DNA of 64,000 nt from an uncultured delta proteobacterium (lineage in GTDB: Bacteria; Desulfobacterota; Desulfovibrionia; Desulfovibrionales; Desulfovibrionaceae). The notes beneath the pieces are model-generated. The model searched no databases. It had not been told where the DNA came from and saw only the letters and a list, made by a program, of their open reading frames with translations. A program made the position numbers and the translations under genes. Shown here piece by piece: positions 25,263-34,814 of the stretch. Where the stretch lies: positions 1 to 64,000 of the forward strand of contig CAILNX010000043.1 in assembly GCA_903835685.1 (NCBI GenBank), written 5' to 3'. Positions within the stretch are counted from its first letter, which is position 1, and each line of letters starts with the position of its first letter.

Positions 25263-26369
25263 ATGCCGACGCGTTTCTTCCCCATGATGCGGCAAGCAGG
25301 CCACGCGGCCAGGACAGCGCTTCTTGTCCTGGGCGCGGCCTTTTTCGCCGCCTCGGCCCTGGCCGCCGCACCGGCCGTGGTCGAGCACAACCTGTTTTCC
25401 CCGGATCGCAAACCCCCGGCCCCGCCTGCCCCGGTCGCCGCCCCCAAGGTCAATCTGGCCGGTCTGCAACAGATCAAGGTCAAGGGCATCATGGTGCTGG
25501 GCAATGACCGGCGGGCCGTGCTGGAGGGTCCCAACACGGTTCTGGGCACCACCTCGGCCAGCGAGCCCGGACGGATCACGGTCCTGGTCGGCGACGAGGT
25601 GGCCGGGTTCAAGATCGATGGCATCGACGGCAATGCCGTGACCTTCAAGGGCGAGGGCGTGACCCATACGGCCCCGATCTACGGCGAGAAAAAGAAGCCG
25701 GTCCCCCTGCCCAAGGCCGTGTCCACCGCCCCCGGGGGCCGGGGACGCGCGCCCATGGTCCTGCCCTGGCAGTCAGCCGCAAGCCCGGACCCCCTGTCCA
25801 AGGGTGCGCCAGGTCAAGGCGGAACCCAGGGCGCGACCGCACAGGCGGGCCAGGCCAAGACCGGAGTCCTGGGCAACCAGGCCTCCCTGACCCCCACCCG
25901 AACCGGGCGCACGCCGCTGGTGGTCGGCAGCGCCGCGGACCAGAGCGGCGCGGAGACCACGGCCCAGAACTCGGGAACGGATGAGACAGCGGCTTCGACG
26001 ACCTCGGTGGAAACCGTATACGTGAACGTGGGCGGCGGCACGGCCGCGTCCTCCTCGTCCGCGTCTTCCTCCTCCTCGTCATCTTCATCCTCTTCTTCGT
26101 CCTCCTCGTCCTCGTCATCCTCTTCAGGGACTTCGGGCTCTGGATCTTCAGGCACCACGACCGGCAGCGGCCAACTCACCTCGAACAGCGAGGATTTCAA
26201 CCCACCCACCGGCAGCAGCGGAGGCTCCTGTGCAGGCCTGGCCTGCCTGACCGGGAACGCCGCTTTTGGCGGGCAGAACGGCCAAGGCGCCGTGGGCGAA
26301 CTGTATGTCGCTCCGCCAGCGGCCTACACCCCCTTCAGCGCCTCGAACGGCAACCCGTTCGGTCTCTAG
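25263..26369 (+). CDS. gspC: GspC-like type II secretion protein with polyserine tract
   Basis: The 368-residue protein has an N-terminal membrane helix (TALLVLGAAFFAASALAAAP) and a GspC homology region (VVEHNLFSPDRKPPAP; VKGIMVLGNDRRAVLEG; VGDEVAGFKIDGIDGNAV), which in the T2SS links the inner-membrane platform to the secretin. After ~residue 150 comes low-complexity Pro/Gly/Ala sequence, then a run of more than 20 consecutive serines (DNA ~26064-26131, TCN codons) and a Gly/Ser tail with one CAGLAC pair. No PDZ domain is visible. The second GspC-like gene at 45064 shares the NLFSxDRKPPAPP motif. No gspD secretin gene is in the window. Confidence 0.75.
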   Translation: MPTRFFPMMRQAGHAARTALLVLGAAFFAASALAAAPAVVEHNLFSPDRKPPAPPAPVAAPKVNLAGLQQIKVKGIMVLGNDRRAVLEGPNTVLGTTSASEPGRITVLVGDEVAGFKIDGIDGNAVTFKGEGVTHTAPIYGEKKKPVPLPKAVSTAPGGRGRAPMVLPWQSAASPDPLSKGAPGQGGTQGATAQAGQAKTGVLGNQASLTPTRTGRTPLVVGSAADQSGAETTAQNSGTDETAASTTSVETVYVNVGGGTAASSSSASSSSSSSSSSSSSSSSSSSSSGTSGSGSSGTTTGSGQLTSNSEDFNPPTGSSGGSCAGLACLTGNAAFGGQNGQGAVGELYVAPPAAYTPFSASNGNPFGL

Positions 26370-26451
26370 CGCGACGCAGACTCCCCTGATCTCCCAGCCC
26401 CAGGCATCTTGGCTTGAAATACGCCCCGACCTGGGCTAGCCTCGTTTTTCC

Positions 26452-28812
26452 ATGAACTTAGGCCGCCTCCGCATTCCCGGCCGTTTCGCGGTCCTCCTGC
26501 TCCTGGTCCTCTGGCCCGGCCTGGCCCCAAAAGCCCAGGCCCGCCCCGTGGGCCAGGTCATGGCCCGTATTGTGGCCTCCAACTGGCTGACCTGGGCCGC
26601 GAAGCAGCAGGACAGCCTGGGCAACGCCTCCGTCCCCACCCTGGGAGAGGTCCGGCCGGTCACCTCCGGCGCGCGCCTGCTGGCCCACGCCTTCCGGGTC
26701 TTCCCGGCCGGGCAGATCGTGGTGGCGGACAACGACGACCTGACCCCGATCCTCTTTGTCTCCGAGGGGACCGGGTATTCCCTCGAACCCGCACAGCCGA
26801 CCCCGGAGCCTGGGACCCCTGGCCCGTCCCAGGCCGCCCTGCGTCTGAACCAGGCCGGACAATGGCTGCGGGGCCTGCTCCTGGCCGCGTCGGATGCGGC
26901 CGACAGCCTGGCCCTCTCCTCGGGCCGGGACCCGGAACTGCGCGCGGCCATCCGCGAACAGTGGAGCCTTCTGGGCCAGGACCCGGCCTGGTTCACCACC
27001 CGCCTGACCGATTACGCCGCCCGTTTCGGCCCAGGATTCGTGCCCCGGCTCCTGGCCTCGGACTGGTCCCAGAGGCCGCCCTACAACGACCAGACCCCCC
27101 GCCTGTCCCAGAACTGCACCCCACCGGCCGGGTCCTCGGCCCTGGCCCTGGCCCAGATCCTGCGTTTCCACGCCTTTCCCGAGCGCGGGACCGGCCTGGT
27201 CACCTATGACCTGCCCAGCGGGACGGATAGCGGGACGGGCAGCGTCACCCTGCGCCGGGACTTTGCCGAAAGCGCCTACGCTTGGCCGGACATGCCCGAC
27301 CGCCTGGACTTGGCCGGGCCGGAAAAGGCCCGGGAGGCCGTAGCCGAACTGGTGGTGGACGCCGGACTGGCCCTGCGCACCCAGTACGGATGCGAGGCCT
27401 CGGGCGACGACCTGAGCCTGGCCCCGGAGGCCGTGCGCCAGTTTTTCGGCTACCGGGAGCAGGTCGCCCTGCTCGACCGCGCCCTCTACGACAACGGAAG
27501 GGCCTGGGCCAAGCGCCTGACCGAGGAGATCAACGCCAAGCGTCCCGTGGCCCTGCGCATCGAGCCCAAGGGGGCCCCGGGACAGGCTCAAGGATTCACT
27601 CCAGGTCTGGCTCCAGGTCTGACTATAGTCCTGGACGGACTGCGGGACGGCCCGCCCCTGTTCCACGCCAACATGGGCCTGGGTCCGGGCAGCGGGGCCT
27701 GGCTCTCCCCGGACCTGCTCCTGGCCGGGTCCCCGGCCGCCAGCACCGTCCGCCAGACCGCCCTGGTTGGACTGGAGCCGCCCCGGCTCATCCCCCTGCT
27801 CCTGTCTCCGGCCGCCTCGGCCCAGACCATCGAACCAGCCCCCTTCTTTTCCTGGAAACCGGCCCAGGACGGGGACTACACCCATTACAACCTGTGGATC
27901 GGCCGCAAAAAAGACAGCCTGGTCATGGACTGGATGGAGACCGGTACGGCCTGCGCCGACGGGGTGTGCACGGCCCGGCCCTCGGTCCCCTTCGAGGCCG
28001 TGGGCAATGTGACCTGGGCCGTGCGCGGCGGACGGCAGAACACCGGGCCAGGCCCCTGGAGCGAAATCCGGACCCTGGTCGTGGCCGCCCCGCCCGCGCC
28101 CCAGGCCCTGGCCCCGCACGGCCCCCAGGGCAATCTCACGGCCCGCCTCTTCTGGAAGGAGACCCCCGGGGCCGTGGCCTACCGGCTGCACGTGGCCCTG
28201 CTCAACGGGACCGTGGCCTACGAGGCCTGGCATCAGCCGGAAAAGGTCTGCGACAGCCGCAACTGCTCCCTGATCCTGCCCGGGCTGCCGCCCGGGAACG
28301 CCACCTGGCAGGTCCAGGCCCTGGGCGCGGTCCCTGGCCCGGCCAGCCCGCCCCTGGCCTTTGCCCTGCTCAAACCCGCCCTGGCCGCGCCCGGGCTCAT
28401 GATCCCCGGCCCGGGCCGGGTGGTCCTGTCGCCGCCCGTGCGCTACGCCTGGACCGGGATGGCCAACGCCACCTCCTATCATCTGTTCGTGACCGAGGCC
28501 GGGGGCCGCAAGGTGCATGAGAATTTTTACGAGGCGGCCAACTTCTGCGCCCGGGGCAATTGTTCGGCCCAGCCCGGCCAGCCCCTGCCCCGGCCCGGCC
28601 TGTATTTCTGGAAGATGCGGGCCGTGGGTCCCCTGGGGCCTGGTCCCTGGAGCCCCACGGGCAATTTCACCTTCTCCCCCACCGAGCCGCCCAAGCCCGG
28701 CCAGCGCAACAGCGCTCCCGCCCCGGCCCCGGGTCCCTCGCCCGGCAACGCCCGGATGCCGGACATCATCGCCCACCTGCCCGGAAACCCCCTGCCGGAG
28801 AGCGCTGCGTGA
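26452..28812 (+). CDS. exported C10-peptidase-like pseudoenzyme with Fn3-like repeats
   Basis: The 786-residue protein has a signal peptide (~1-30), an N-terminal region like the C10 (streptopain) propeptide (NWLTWAAKQQ) and a C10-like domain (~195-420). Streptopain's GCVATA active-site segment aligns to G227-S-S-A-L-A before LAQILRFHAFPERGTG, so the nucleophilic Cys is Ser228. The catalytic His segment GHAxVxDG aligns to G389-L-T-I-V-L-D-G, so His is Leu390. The protease is thus probably inactive. Residues ~450-735 hold three beta-sandwich repeats, each with a CxxxxC pair (CADGVC, CDSRNC, CARGNC), followed by a Pro-rich tail. Directly after gspC, it may be a T2SS substrate. The next gene overlaps its stop. 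Confidence 0.75.
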   Translation: MNLGRLRIPGRFAVLLLLVLWPGLAPKAQARPVGQVMARIVASNWLTWAAKQQDSLGNASVPTLGEVRPVTSGARLLAHAFRVFPAGQIVVADNDDLTPILFVSEGTGYSLEPAQPTPEPGTPGPSQAALRLNQAGQWLRGLLLAASDAADSLALSSGRDPELRAAIREQWSLLGQDPAWFTTRLTDYAARFGPGFVPRLLASDWSQRPPYNDQTPRLSQNCTPPAGSSALALAQILRFHAFPERGTGLVTYDLPSGTDSGTGSVTLRRDFAESAYAWPDMPDRLDLAGPEKAREAVAELVVDAGLALRTQYGCEASGDDLSLAPEAVRQFFGYREQVALLDRALYDNGRAWAKRLTEEINAKRPVALRIEPKGAPGQAQGFTPGLAPGLTIVLDGLRDGPPLFHANMGLGPGSGAWLSPDLLLAGSPAASTVRQTALVGLEPPRLIPLLLSPAASAQTIEPAPFFSWKPAQDGDYTHYNLWIGRKKDSLVMDWMETGTACADGVCTARPSVPFEAVGNVTWAVRGGRQNTGPGPWSEIRTLVVAAPPAPQALAPHGPQGNLTARLFWKETPGAVAYRLHVALLNGTVAYEAWHQPEKVCDSRNCSLILPGLPPGNATWQVQALGAVPGPASPPLAFALLKPALAAPGLMIPGPGRVVLSPPVRYAWTGMANATSYHLFVTEAGGRKVHENFYEAANFCARGNCSAQPGQPLPRPGLYFWKMRAVGPLGPGPWSPTGNFTFSPTEPPKPGQRNSAPAPAPGPSPGNARMPDIIAHLPGNPLPESAA

Positions 28813-30368
28813 ACACCCTGGTCATCAACCTGACCCGCTTCGGGGATCTGCTCCAGACCCAGCCGACCATTGCCGGGCTCACGGCCGAAGGGCGAGAGGT
28901 GGGCTTGGTCTGCCTGGAGAATTTTGCCACGGCCGCGGATCTGCTTGAGGGGGTCTCGGCCGTGCGGCCCCTGCCCGGGGCCTCGTTCCTGGCCCGGTGC
29001 GACCAGAACTGGCGTCTGGCCCTTCAGGAGGTGGAGGCCTTCGTCCAGAACCTAGCCCAGGACATGAATCCGGACCTGGTCATCAACCTGACCCCTTCGC
29101 TTCCGGCCCGTATCCTGGCCCGGAGGCTGCCCGCCCGAGAGCGCCGGGGCTTTCTGGTGGACGAGTTCGGCTTCGGCCAATACCAGAACCCCTGGGCCGC
29201 CTTCCTGCAACTGTCCACGGGCCGCCGGGCCGCCAGCCCCTTCAACGTGGCCGACCTCTTCTGCCGCGCGGCCGGGCTGCGCGGGCCACGGCCGGTCTTT
29301 GCCCTGCGTCGGCCGGAAGCAGCGGCCCAGACCCAGGCCAGGGACCTCCTGGTCGCGAACCAGCCAGAGGGGACCACGGGTTTCGTGGCCATGCAACTCG
29401 GGGCCAGCGAAGACCGCCGCCGTTGGCCCCTGTCCCATTTCCAGGCCCTGGGCCGCCGCCTCTGGGATGAACGCGGGCTGTGCCCGGTGCTCCTGGGCTC
29501 GGATGGGGAAATTCCCCTGGGAAAACGCTTCGAGGAGAACGGCCCGCCCTGCGTGAACCTGGTGGGGGCCACGGACCTGTCCGGGCTGGCCGCCGTGCTC
29601 ACCCAGGTGCAGGCCCTGGTGACCAACGACACCGGGACCATGCACCTGGCCGCCGGGCTGTCCACGCCCATCCTGGCCCTGTTCCTGGCCACGGCCCAGC
29701 CCTGGGACACCGGCCCCTGCCAGGCGAACGCCCTGTGCCTGGAGCCGGACCTGGACTGCCACCCCTGCGCCTTTGGCCAGGCCTGCGCCCGGGAGCAGGA
29801 ATGCCGCCGGGCCATCAGGCCTGACCCGGTCTTCGACCTGCTCACGGGCTATCTGAAGACCGGCCGCTGGCCCACGGCCCGGGGCCTGGGGCTCAGGGCC
29901 TGGCTCACCCGGCAGGGAGCGGACGGGCTCATGACCTTAGGCAGCCTCTCGGGCCACGACCAGAGTGACCGGGGGATATGGATGCGCCTGCAGCACGACA
30001 TCCTGGGTCCCTTTCTGGACGGGGCCGAGCCGACTTCGCCGGATATGGGGGCGGATATGGCCTTCTCTCCGGAAACCCGGCAGGCCCTGGCCGCCACCCT
30101 GGACGAGGCCTCGGGCCTCCTGGAGCTGGCCGTGCAGCAGGCCACCCTGTTGGGGGTAAGTCCCCGTGGGGCGCTCAAGACCAAATTCCTGACCACCTGC
30201 CGCCGCATCGAGAGCACGCTCACGACCAATCCCCGGACCACGGCCCTGGCCTCCCTGTGGGCCTGCCAGTCCCAGGAGCAGGCCCGGACCGTGGCCGATC
30301 TGGCGATTCTGGCCGCCCGGCACCGCAGCCTGATCGCGGCCCTGGCCCAGGCCGTGGGCCGCGTCTAG
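28809..30368 (+). CDS. family 9 glycosyltransferase (heptosyltransferase-like)
   Basis: GTG 28809 overlaps the preceding stop (GTGA). The 519-residue product begins NTLVINLTRFGDLLQTQP, the GT9/heptosyltransferase N-terminus, and its nucleotide-sugar domain has VAMQLGASEDRRRWP and ALVTNDTGTMHLAAGLSTP, the family signatures. A Cys-rich segment (CHPCAFGQACAREQEC) follows, and an extra helical C-terminal region of about 150 residues is unusual for the family. The two genes after it may be flagellar, so it could glycosylate flagellin rather than LPS; this is inference. Confidence 0.82.
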   Translation: MNTLVINLTRFGDLLQTQPTIAGLTAEGREVGLVCLENFATAADLLEGVSAVRPLPGASFLARCDQNWRLALQEVEAFVQNLAQDMNPDLVINLTPSLPARILARRLPARERRGFLVDEFGFGQYQNPWAAFLQLSTGRRAASPFNVADLFCRAAGLRGPRPVFALRRPEAAAQTQARDLLVANQPEGTTGFVAMQLGASEDRRRWPLSHFQALGRRLWDERGLCPVLLGSDGEIPLGKRFEENGPPCVNLVGATDLSGLAAVLTQVQALVTNDTGTMHLAAGLSTPILALFLATAQPWDTGPCQANALCLEPDLDCHPCAFGQACAREQECRRAIRPDPVFDLLTGYLKTGRWPTARGLGLRAWLTRQGADGLMTLGSLSGHDQSDRGIWMRLQHDILGPFLDGAEPTSPDMGADMAFSPETRQALAATLDEASGLLELAVQQATLLGVSPRGALKTKFLTTCRRIESTLTTNPRTTALASLWACQSQEQARTVADLAILAARHRSLIAALAQAVGRV

Positions 30369-30469
30369 GACGGCCTTGGCCCCCTGCCCAAGTCGCGGCA
30401 CGCTTCTTGTATATCCTCCACCAAACCATCAGTTTTGGTAAAATGTTCACCCCACAGGAGGATACCCGG

Positions 30470-31075
30470 ATGATCGTCATCGATGGACGCGCCAGCGAGC
30501 TGGATATCAAAAATTTCGAGAACCTCGAGCAGTTGTTCAATAAAGTCGTGGAGCAGGGGTTTCTGACCGACCGCGTGGTCACCGACGTCCTGGTCAACGA
30601 CGAGCCTTTTTCCGAGATATACCCCAATCAGGCCGAGGACATCGACGTGCACGAGGTGAGCAGCGTGGAAATCCGCACCATGCCCTCGGACCAGATGGCC
30701 GTGAACATCACCAGCGAGCTGTACAAGGTGGTCAAGCTCATGGGCGACGGGGCCAAGGGTGTGGCCGACCTCTTCCGCCAGGCCGACGACGCCGAGGCCC
30801 TGGAGATGTACCAGGACCTCCTGGACGTGACCCGGGACTTCCTGAACATGATCGGGGTGCTCCACGACGGGTTCAAGCTGGAGGCCAATGTCGAGTTCAA
30901 CCAGGCCTCGCAGTCCCTGTCTTCCCTGTTCAGCGAAATGACCGAGGTCCTGGAGAACGAGGACTGGATTCTTCTGGCCGACCTTTTGGAATACGAATTC
31001 CTGCCCACGGTGGAGCTGTGGAAAAAGGTCATCACCAATTTGCGCGGCGAACTGCACAGCCCTGAACAGGCCTAG
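30470..31075 (+). CDS. conserved hypothetical, acidic helical protein
   Basis: The 201-residue protein starts at ATG 30470, with AGGAGG 8 bases upstream. It is acidic and mostly helical, with a short beta start (MIVIDGRASELD) and a motif-poor body (LFSEMTEVLENEDWILLADLLEYEFLP). No signal peptide or membrane segment is present. I do not recognise a domain. The following gene starts 2 bases after its stop, so the two form one unit and perhaps a complex. Confidence 0.7.
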   Translation: MIVIDGRASELDIKNFENLEQLFNKVVEQGFLTDRVVTDVLVNDEPFSEIYPNQAEDIDVHEVSSVEIRTMPSDQMAVNITSELYKVVKLMGDGAKGVADLFRQADDAEALEMYQDLLDVTRDFLNMIGVLHDGFKLEANVEFNQASQSLSSLFSEMTEVLENEDWILLADLLEYEFLPTVELWKKVITNLRGELHSPEQA

Positions 31076-31077
31076 CC

Positions 31078-31425
31078 ATGTCCGGCCCGGAACAGATCCT
31101 GGATCGGGCTCTGGCCCTGGGAGAACAGGAACTGGACCATCTTGAGGCCCGGGACGTGGACCAGGCCAGCCGGACTGCGGAGGAACGCTTCACCATCATG
31201 GAGCAGGTCCTGGGAATCAAGGCCGATCCGGACCAGAAGCATCTCATGGACAAGCTCATGCGGCTCAAGCAGCTCCAGGGACGGCTCACGGCCGAGGCCT
31301 GCAAGCTGCATGCGGCCCTGAAAGAGGACCTGGCCCGGGTCCAGATGGAAAACCGGCGCATGACCGGATACGCGGGCTCCAGGCCCCAACGGCCCACCAG
31401 CGTTTACGTGAACAAGCACGGCTAA
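31078..31425 (+). CDS. small coiled-coil protein, possibly FlgN/FliT-like chaperone
   Basis: The 115-residue protein is almost entirely helical (heptad-rich ~5-100) and ends MTGYAGSRPQRPTSVYVNKHG, a tail reminiscent of FlgN/FliT-type flagellar export chaperones. The resemblance is by layout only. It follows the 201-residue protein directly and is closed by a strong terminator at 31445. Confidence 0.45.
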   Translation: MSGPEQILDRALALGEQELDHLEARDVDQASRTAEERFTIMEQVLGIKADPDQKHLMDKLMRLKQLQGRLTAEACKLHAALKEDLARVQMENRRMTGYAGSRPQRPTSVYVNKHG

Positions 31426-31444
31426 TTTTTTCCGCAATCATCTC

Positions 31445-31476
31445 AAGGGGCTCTCCGCACGGAGAGCCCCTTTTTC
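31445..31476 (+). terminator. rho-independent terminator
   Basis: GGGGCTCTCCG-CAC-GGAGAGCCCC followed by TTTTT: an 10-11-bp perfect stem and U tract, 20 bases after the stop of the coiled-coil gene. Confidence 0.95.
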
Positions 31477-31613
31477 ATGCCCGGCTCCTGGCCTGGCCCA
31501 TGGCCGTCCCTCGGGGCAAAGCCCGGGCCGCGTCGCATCCGTCAAAAACCCGACGACACCGCTGATTCTTGATAACCGCCCGGCTTGGGTCTAAAATGAT
31601 GTTCCAGAAATAC

Positions 31614-31693
31614 GGCCAACCAAGATTGAAGAATAAGAATAATTATTTCTTCTTCTTGCGCACGGCCGAAAGCCTGGCCAATTCCGGAACGTG
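31614..31693 (+). repeat. interspersed AT-rich repeat, copy C
   Basis: This reads GGCCAACCAAGATT, GAAGAATAAGAATAATTATT, TCTTCTTCTTGCGC, six bases, GAAAGCCTGG, CCAATTCCGGAACGTG. The outer blocks (GGCCAA/TTGGCC-like and GTTCC.GAA/TTCCGGAAC) also form an imperfect inverted repeat with sequence from 31600. It is the best-preserved copy, lying after a terminator and 20 bases before the glutaminyl cyclase start. Confidence 0.75.
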
Positions 31694-31713
31694 ACACGAG
31701 GTAGGATCAGCTT

Positions 31714-32505
31714 ATGAACAACCCTCCCTTTTCTCGGTCCTGGGTGCTTCGCCTCCTGGTTCTGACCTGCCTGATCCTGGCCCCCATCCCGGCCCGGGCG
31801 GCCCCGCTCCTGACCTGGGAGCTTACGGCCGAATTGCCCCACGATCCCCGGGCCTACACCCAGGGTCTGGTGTTCGCGAAGGGATTTTTGTGGGAGAGCA
31901 CCGGGCTCAAGGGCCTCTCCTCCCTGCGCAAGGTGGAGGCCCGCACCGGCCGGGTCCTGGACCTGCGCCCCCTGCCCCGGGAGTATTTCGGGGAGGGCCT
32001 AGCCCTATGGAACGCCACCCTGGTCCAACTCACCTGGACCAGTGGGCAGGCCTTTGTCTACGACCTGAAGACCCTCGCGCCCAAGGGCCAACATCCCTAC
32101 AAGGGCGAAGGCTGGGGCCTGGCCACGGACCCGACCCGCTTCATCATGAGCAATGGCACGGACACGCTGACCTTCCGGTCGCCCAGGGATTTCCGGGTCC
32201 TGGGACAGGTGCGGGTGACAGAGAACGGCCGGGGGATCGACCGCTTGAACGAGCTGGAATATGCGGAAGGGTTCGTGCTCTGCAATGTCTGGCACGAAGA
32301 CCAGGTGCTGGTGGTGGACCCGCGCAGCGGCCAAGTGGCCGCCCGGCTGGATTTCTCCGCCCTGCGCAGCCGGGTCCCGGCCGGGGCCGAGACCTTGAAC
32401 GGGCTGGCCTGGGACCCCGAGGCGCGGCTTCTCTACGTCACGGGCAAGCTCTGGCCGCGCATGTTCGTGGTGCGCATCCCGGCCTGGCCCGCCCGGCGGC
32501 CCTGA
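31714..32505 (+). CDS. exported glutaminyl-peptide cyclotransferase (plant/bacterial type)
   Basis: The 263-residue protein has a signal peptide (VLRLLVLTCLILAPIPARA, cleavage near residue 29) and the five-bladed beta-propeller of PF05096-type glutaminyl cyclases: HDPRAYTQGLVF, LWESTGLKGLSSLRKV, EGWGLATD, IMSNGTDTL, LNELEYAEGFVLCNVW, LNGLAWDPEARLLYVTGKLWP. It converts N-terminal Gln of periplasmic or secreted proteins to pyroglutamate. AGGTAGGATCAGCTT precedes the ATG. It is a single gene, convergent with the chemoreceptor. Confidence 0.9.
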   Translation: MNNPPFSRSWVLRLLVLTCLILAPIPARAAPLLTWELTAELPHDPRAYTQGLVFAKGFLWESTGLKGLSSLRKVEARTGRVLDLRPLPREYFGEGLALWNATLVQLTWTSGQAFVYDLKTLAPKGQHPYKGEGWGLATDPTRFIMSNGTDTLTFRSPRDFRVLGQVRVTENGRGIDRLNELEYAEGFVLCNVWHEDQVLVVDPRSGQVAARLDFSALRSRVPAGAETLNGLAWDPEARLLYVTGKLWPRMFVVRIPAWPARRP

Positions 32506-32514
32506 AAGGCCGGA

Positions 32515-34542
32515 CTACCCGGCCTTGAATTCGTCCACGATCTTGCGCAACTCGGCGGCCATCTCGGCCAGTTCACCGATGGCCATGGCCGACTGGTGCA
32601 TGCCGTCAGCGGTTTCGCTGGCCACCTTGTGCACCTCGCCCACGCTGCGGTTGATGCCCTCGGCGGCCTGGGTCTGCTCCTTGGCCCCGGTGGCGATGCG
32701 CTGCACCTGGAGGTTGTTGGAATCCGAAAGCTCCACGATCTGGCGCAGGGCGTCTCCGGACTCCGAGGACAGTCCGGTGGCCTTGGAGATGTCTCCGGAC
32801 GCGATGTCCATGTCCTTGATGTTCCGGCGGGTGGTCTCCTGGATGGCCCGGATGCTGTCGCCCACCTCCTTGGTCGCGCCCATGGTCTTTTCCGCGAGCT
32901 TTCTGACCTCGTCGGCCACCACGGCGAAACCGCGTCCGGCCTCGCCAGCCCGGGCGGCCTCGATGGCCGCGTTCAGGGCCAGCAGGTTGGTCTGGTCCGC
33001 GATGTCCGTGATCACTTCGATGACCCGGCCGATGTTCTCGGCCTGCTTGCCGAGTTCCGAGAGATTGCCCTTCATGGTCTGGGCCTGATTCTGCACGGCC
33101 AGGATGGAGGAGTTGACCTGCTCCACGGTGCGCGCGCCCTCCTGGGCCTTGTGCTTGGCCTCCTCGGCCTTGTGGGCGGCATCCTCGGCCCCGCGGGCCA
33201 CCTCGATGATGGTGGCGCACATCTGCTCCATGGCGCTGGCCACGTCCTGCACGCTGGTCTTCTGGACCTCGGAGCCCTTGCTGATCTGCTCGGCCTGGGC
33301 CGAAAGCTCCTCGGAAGAGGCGGTGATGCGCTCCACGATGCCCTCGATGCGCCCGGCGGCCGTGAGCATGCCCTCCAGCTTGGCCCGCTCGGCCTGTTCC
33401 TTGGCCTCCAGGGCTTCCAGGGTGGCTTGCTGGGCCTTCTGGGACTCCTCGGCGGCCTTGCAGGTGTTGGCCTCGGCCTCGAAAATCTTTTCCTTCAGGG
33501 TGCCCACCATCTTACGCAGGGAGTCGGCCAGGGTTCCGATCTCGTCGGCGCGTTGCACGTCCAGGGACCCGTCCAGATTCCCGGCCGCCACCTGATTGGC
33601 AAAGGTGATGTTCTTCTTGATGGGGGTGACCAGGACCCGGCTGAAGATGAAGCCCACGGTCATCATGATCACGCCCACCACCAGGGTGGAGAGCAGGTTG
33701 GCCACCAGGGTCTCGAACAGAACCTTCTCGATGAAGTCCCGCTTCTTGCCGATGAAGAACATGCCCGCGACCTTGGTGTTCACGTCGATGATGGGCCAGT
33801 AGGCCGTGTCGTAGTCCGCTCCGAAAATGACGTTGCGGCCCAGGTACTTCTGGCCACGGGTGAGCACGGCGTCGATGATCTTGGGGTTGTCCAGCTTGGT
33901 CCCGACGGCCCGCTTGCCTTCCTTGACGATGGTGGTGGATACGCGGGTGTCCGCCTGGAAGATGGTGCACTCCAGGTTCAAATCCTTTTTCACCTGGTCC
34001 ACGAAGGAGTCCGAGGACAGGGTCAGGCCCGGGGTGACCGAGCCCACGATCTTGTCCCCCTGGCGCACCGGATACCCGGCCCGCAGGGAGAACTTGACCA
34101 CCGTGCCCGCCTCGACCCCCACGCTCACCTCGCCCTTCAAGGCCTTTTGCACATTGACCTGGCTGAGCACGCTGTCGCCGAACTTGTCCGAATGGCCGCG
34201 GGCCACGCATTTGCCCTCGGCGTCGGCCACGGTGACAGACTCAAGGCCCGTCTCCTTGATGACCAGGCGGGAGAAATCCTGGAGCCACTGGGTATCGCCA
34301 GCCACCAGTTTCTCCGCGAAGACCTCGTTGGCGGCCATGAGATGGGCCAGGGCCACCAGTTGGGCCTTTTGCTTGTCAAAATTGGACTGGACCAGGTCGG
34401 CCCGCTCTTCCACGTCCTGCTGGTCCTGTTGGTTGATGGTCTGGGTGAGAAAATATCGGTTGGCCAGGAAGTTTCCGCCAGCCACAAAGGCCACGGAGAT
34501 GAAAATCATGCCCAGCATCTTGACGAACAGGGTGAGCCGCAT
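32515..34542 (-). CDS. methyl-accepting chemotaxis protein with periplasmic Cache-type sensor
   Basis: The 675-residue receptor has a first membrane helix (~7-29), a periplasmic sensor domain (~30-275) of Cache type ([40 protein letters not shown]), a second helix (~280-305), a HAMP domain and a long signalling coiled coil with the hairpin [20 protein letters not shown]. It passes ligand signals to CheA/CheW. No C-terminal CheR-binding pentapeptide is present. ATG 34542 follows GGAGGGATGAC. The ligand is not predictable. Confidence 0.93.
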   Translation of the reverse strand: MRLTLFVKMLGMIFISVAFVAGGNFLANRYFLTQTINQQDQQDVEERADLVQSNFDKQKAQLVALAHLMAANEVFAEKLVAGDTQWLQDFSRLVIKETGLESVTVADAEGKCVARGHSDKFGDSVLSQVNVQKALKGEVSVGVEAGTVVKFSLRAGYPVRQGDKIVGSVTPGLTLSSDSFVDQVKKDLNLECTIFQADTRVSTTIVKEGKRAVGTKLDNPKIIDAVLTRGQKYLGRNVIFGADYDTAYWPIIDVNTKVAGMFFIGKKRDFIEKVLFETLVANLLSTLVVGVIMMTVGFIFSRVLVTPIKKNITFANQVAAGNLDGSLDVQRADEIGTLADSLRKMVGTLKEKIFEAEANTCKAAEESQKAQQATLEALEAKEQAERAKLEGMLTAAGRIEGIVERITASSEELSAQAEQISKGSEVQKTSVQDVASAMEQMCATIIEVARGAEDAAHKAEEAKHKAQEGARTVEQVNSSILAVQNQAQTMKGNLSELGKQAENIGRVIEVITDIADQTNLLALNAAIEAARAGEAGRGFAVVADEVRKLAEKTMGATKEVGDSIRAIQETTRRNIKDMDIASGDISKATGLSSESGDALRQIVELSDSNNLQVQRIATGAKEQTQAAEGINRSVGEVHKVASETADGMHQSAMAIGELAEMAAELRKIVDEFKAG

Positions 34543-34814
34543 GTCATCCCTCCTGGAGCCCGGGCCAGGACCGCGCCCGGATACAATCGCTTGATAATAA
34601 GTACAAAAACAAGGTGCAAGCGCCCTAGACTTTCCATGTATCGTCTTTGGCGGAGTAGCCCGCTCCCGAGAGTGTGTCAAGCCGCAAGGGCCGAGATACC
34701 CCCCCTTGCCGCGTTTTCATCTCATCGGAATTTTTCCTGATAAGCTTATGGATGTCCGCGACATTTTCAGCCTCTCTGTTTGCCTTTCCCAGGCTCTTGT
34801 GTCAGGTGCGGTCC

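Noticed and set aside
14889-26369. GspD secretin or prepilin peptidase gene
   Set aside because: The system should need both, but no frame in the window shows secretin or peptidase features, so they must lie elsewhere.
26458-28776. Very long open reading frame on the minus strand opposite the C10-like gene
   Set aside because: Its Gly/Arg/His/Pro-rich composition is typical of antisense frames in GC-rich coding DNA. The plus-strand product has a signal peptide, fold motifs and sensible codon use.
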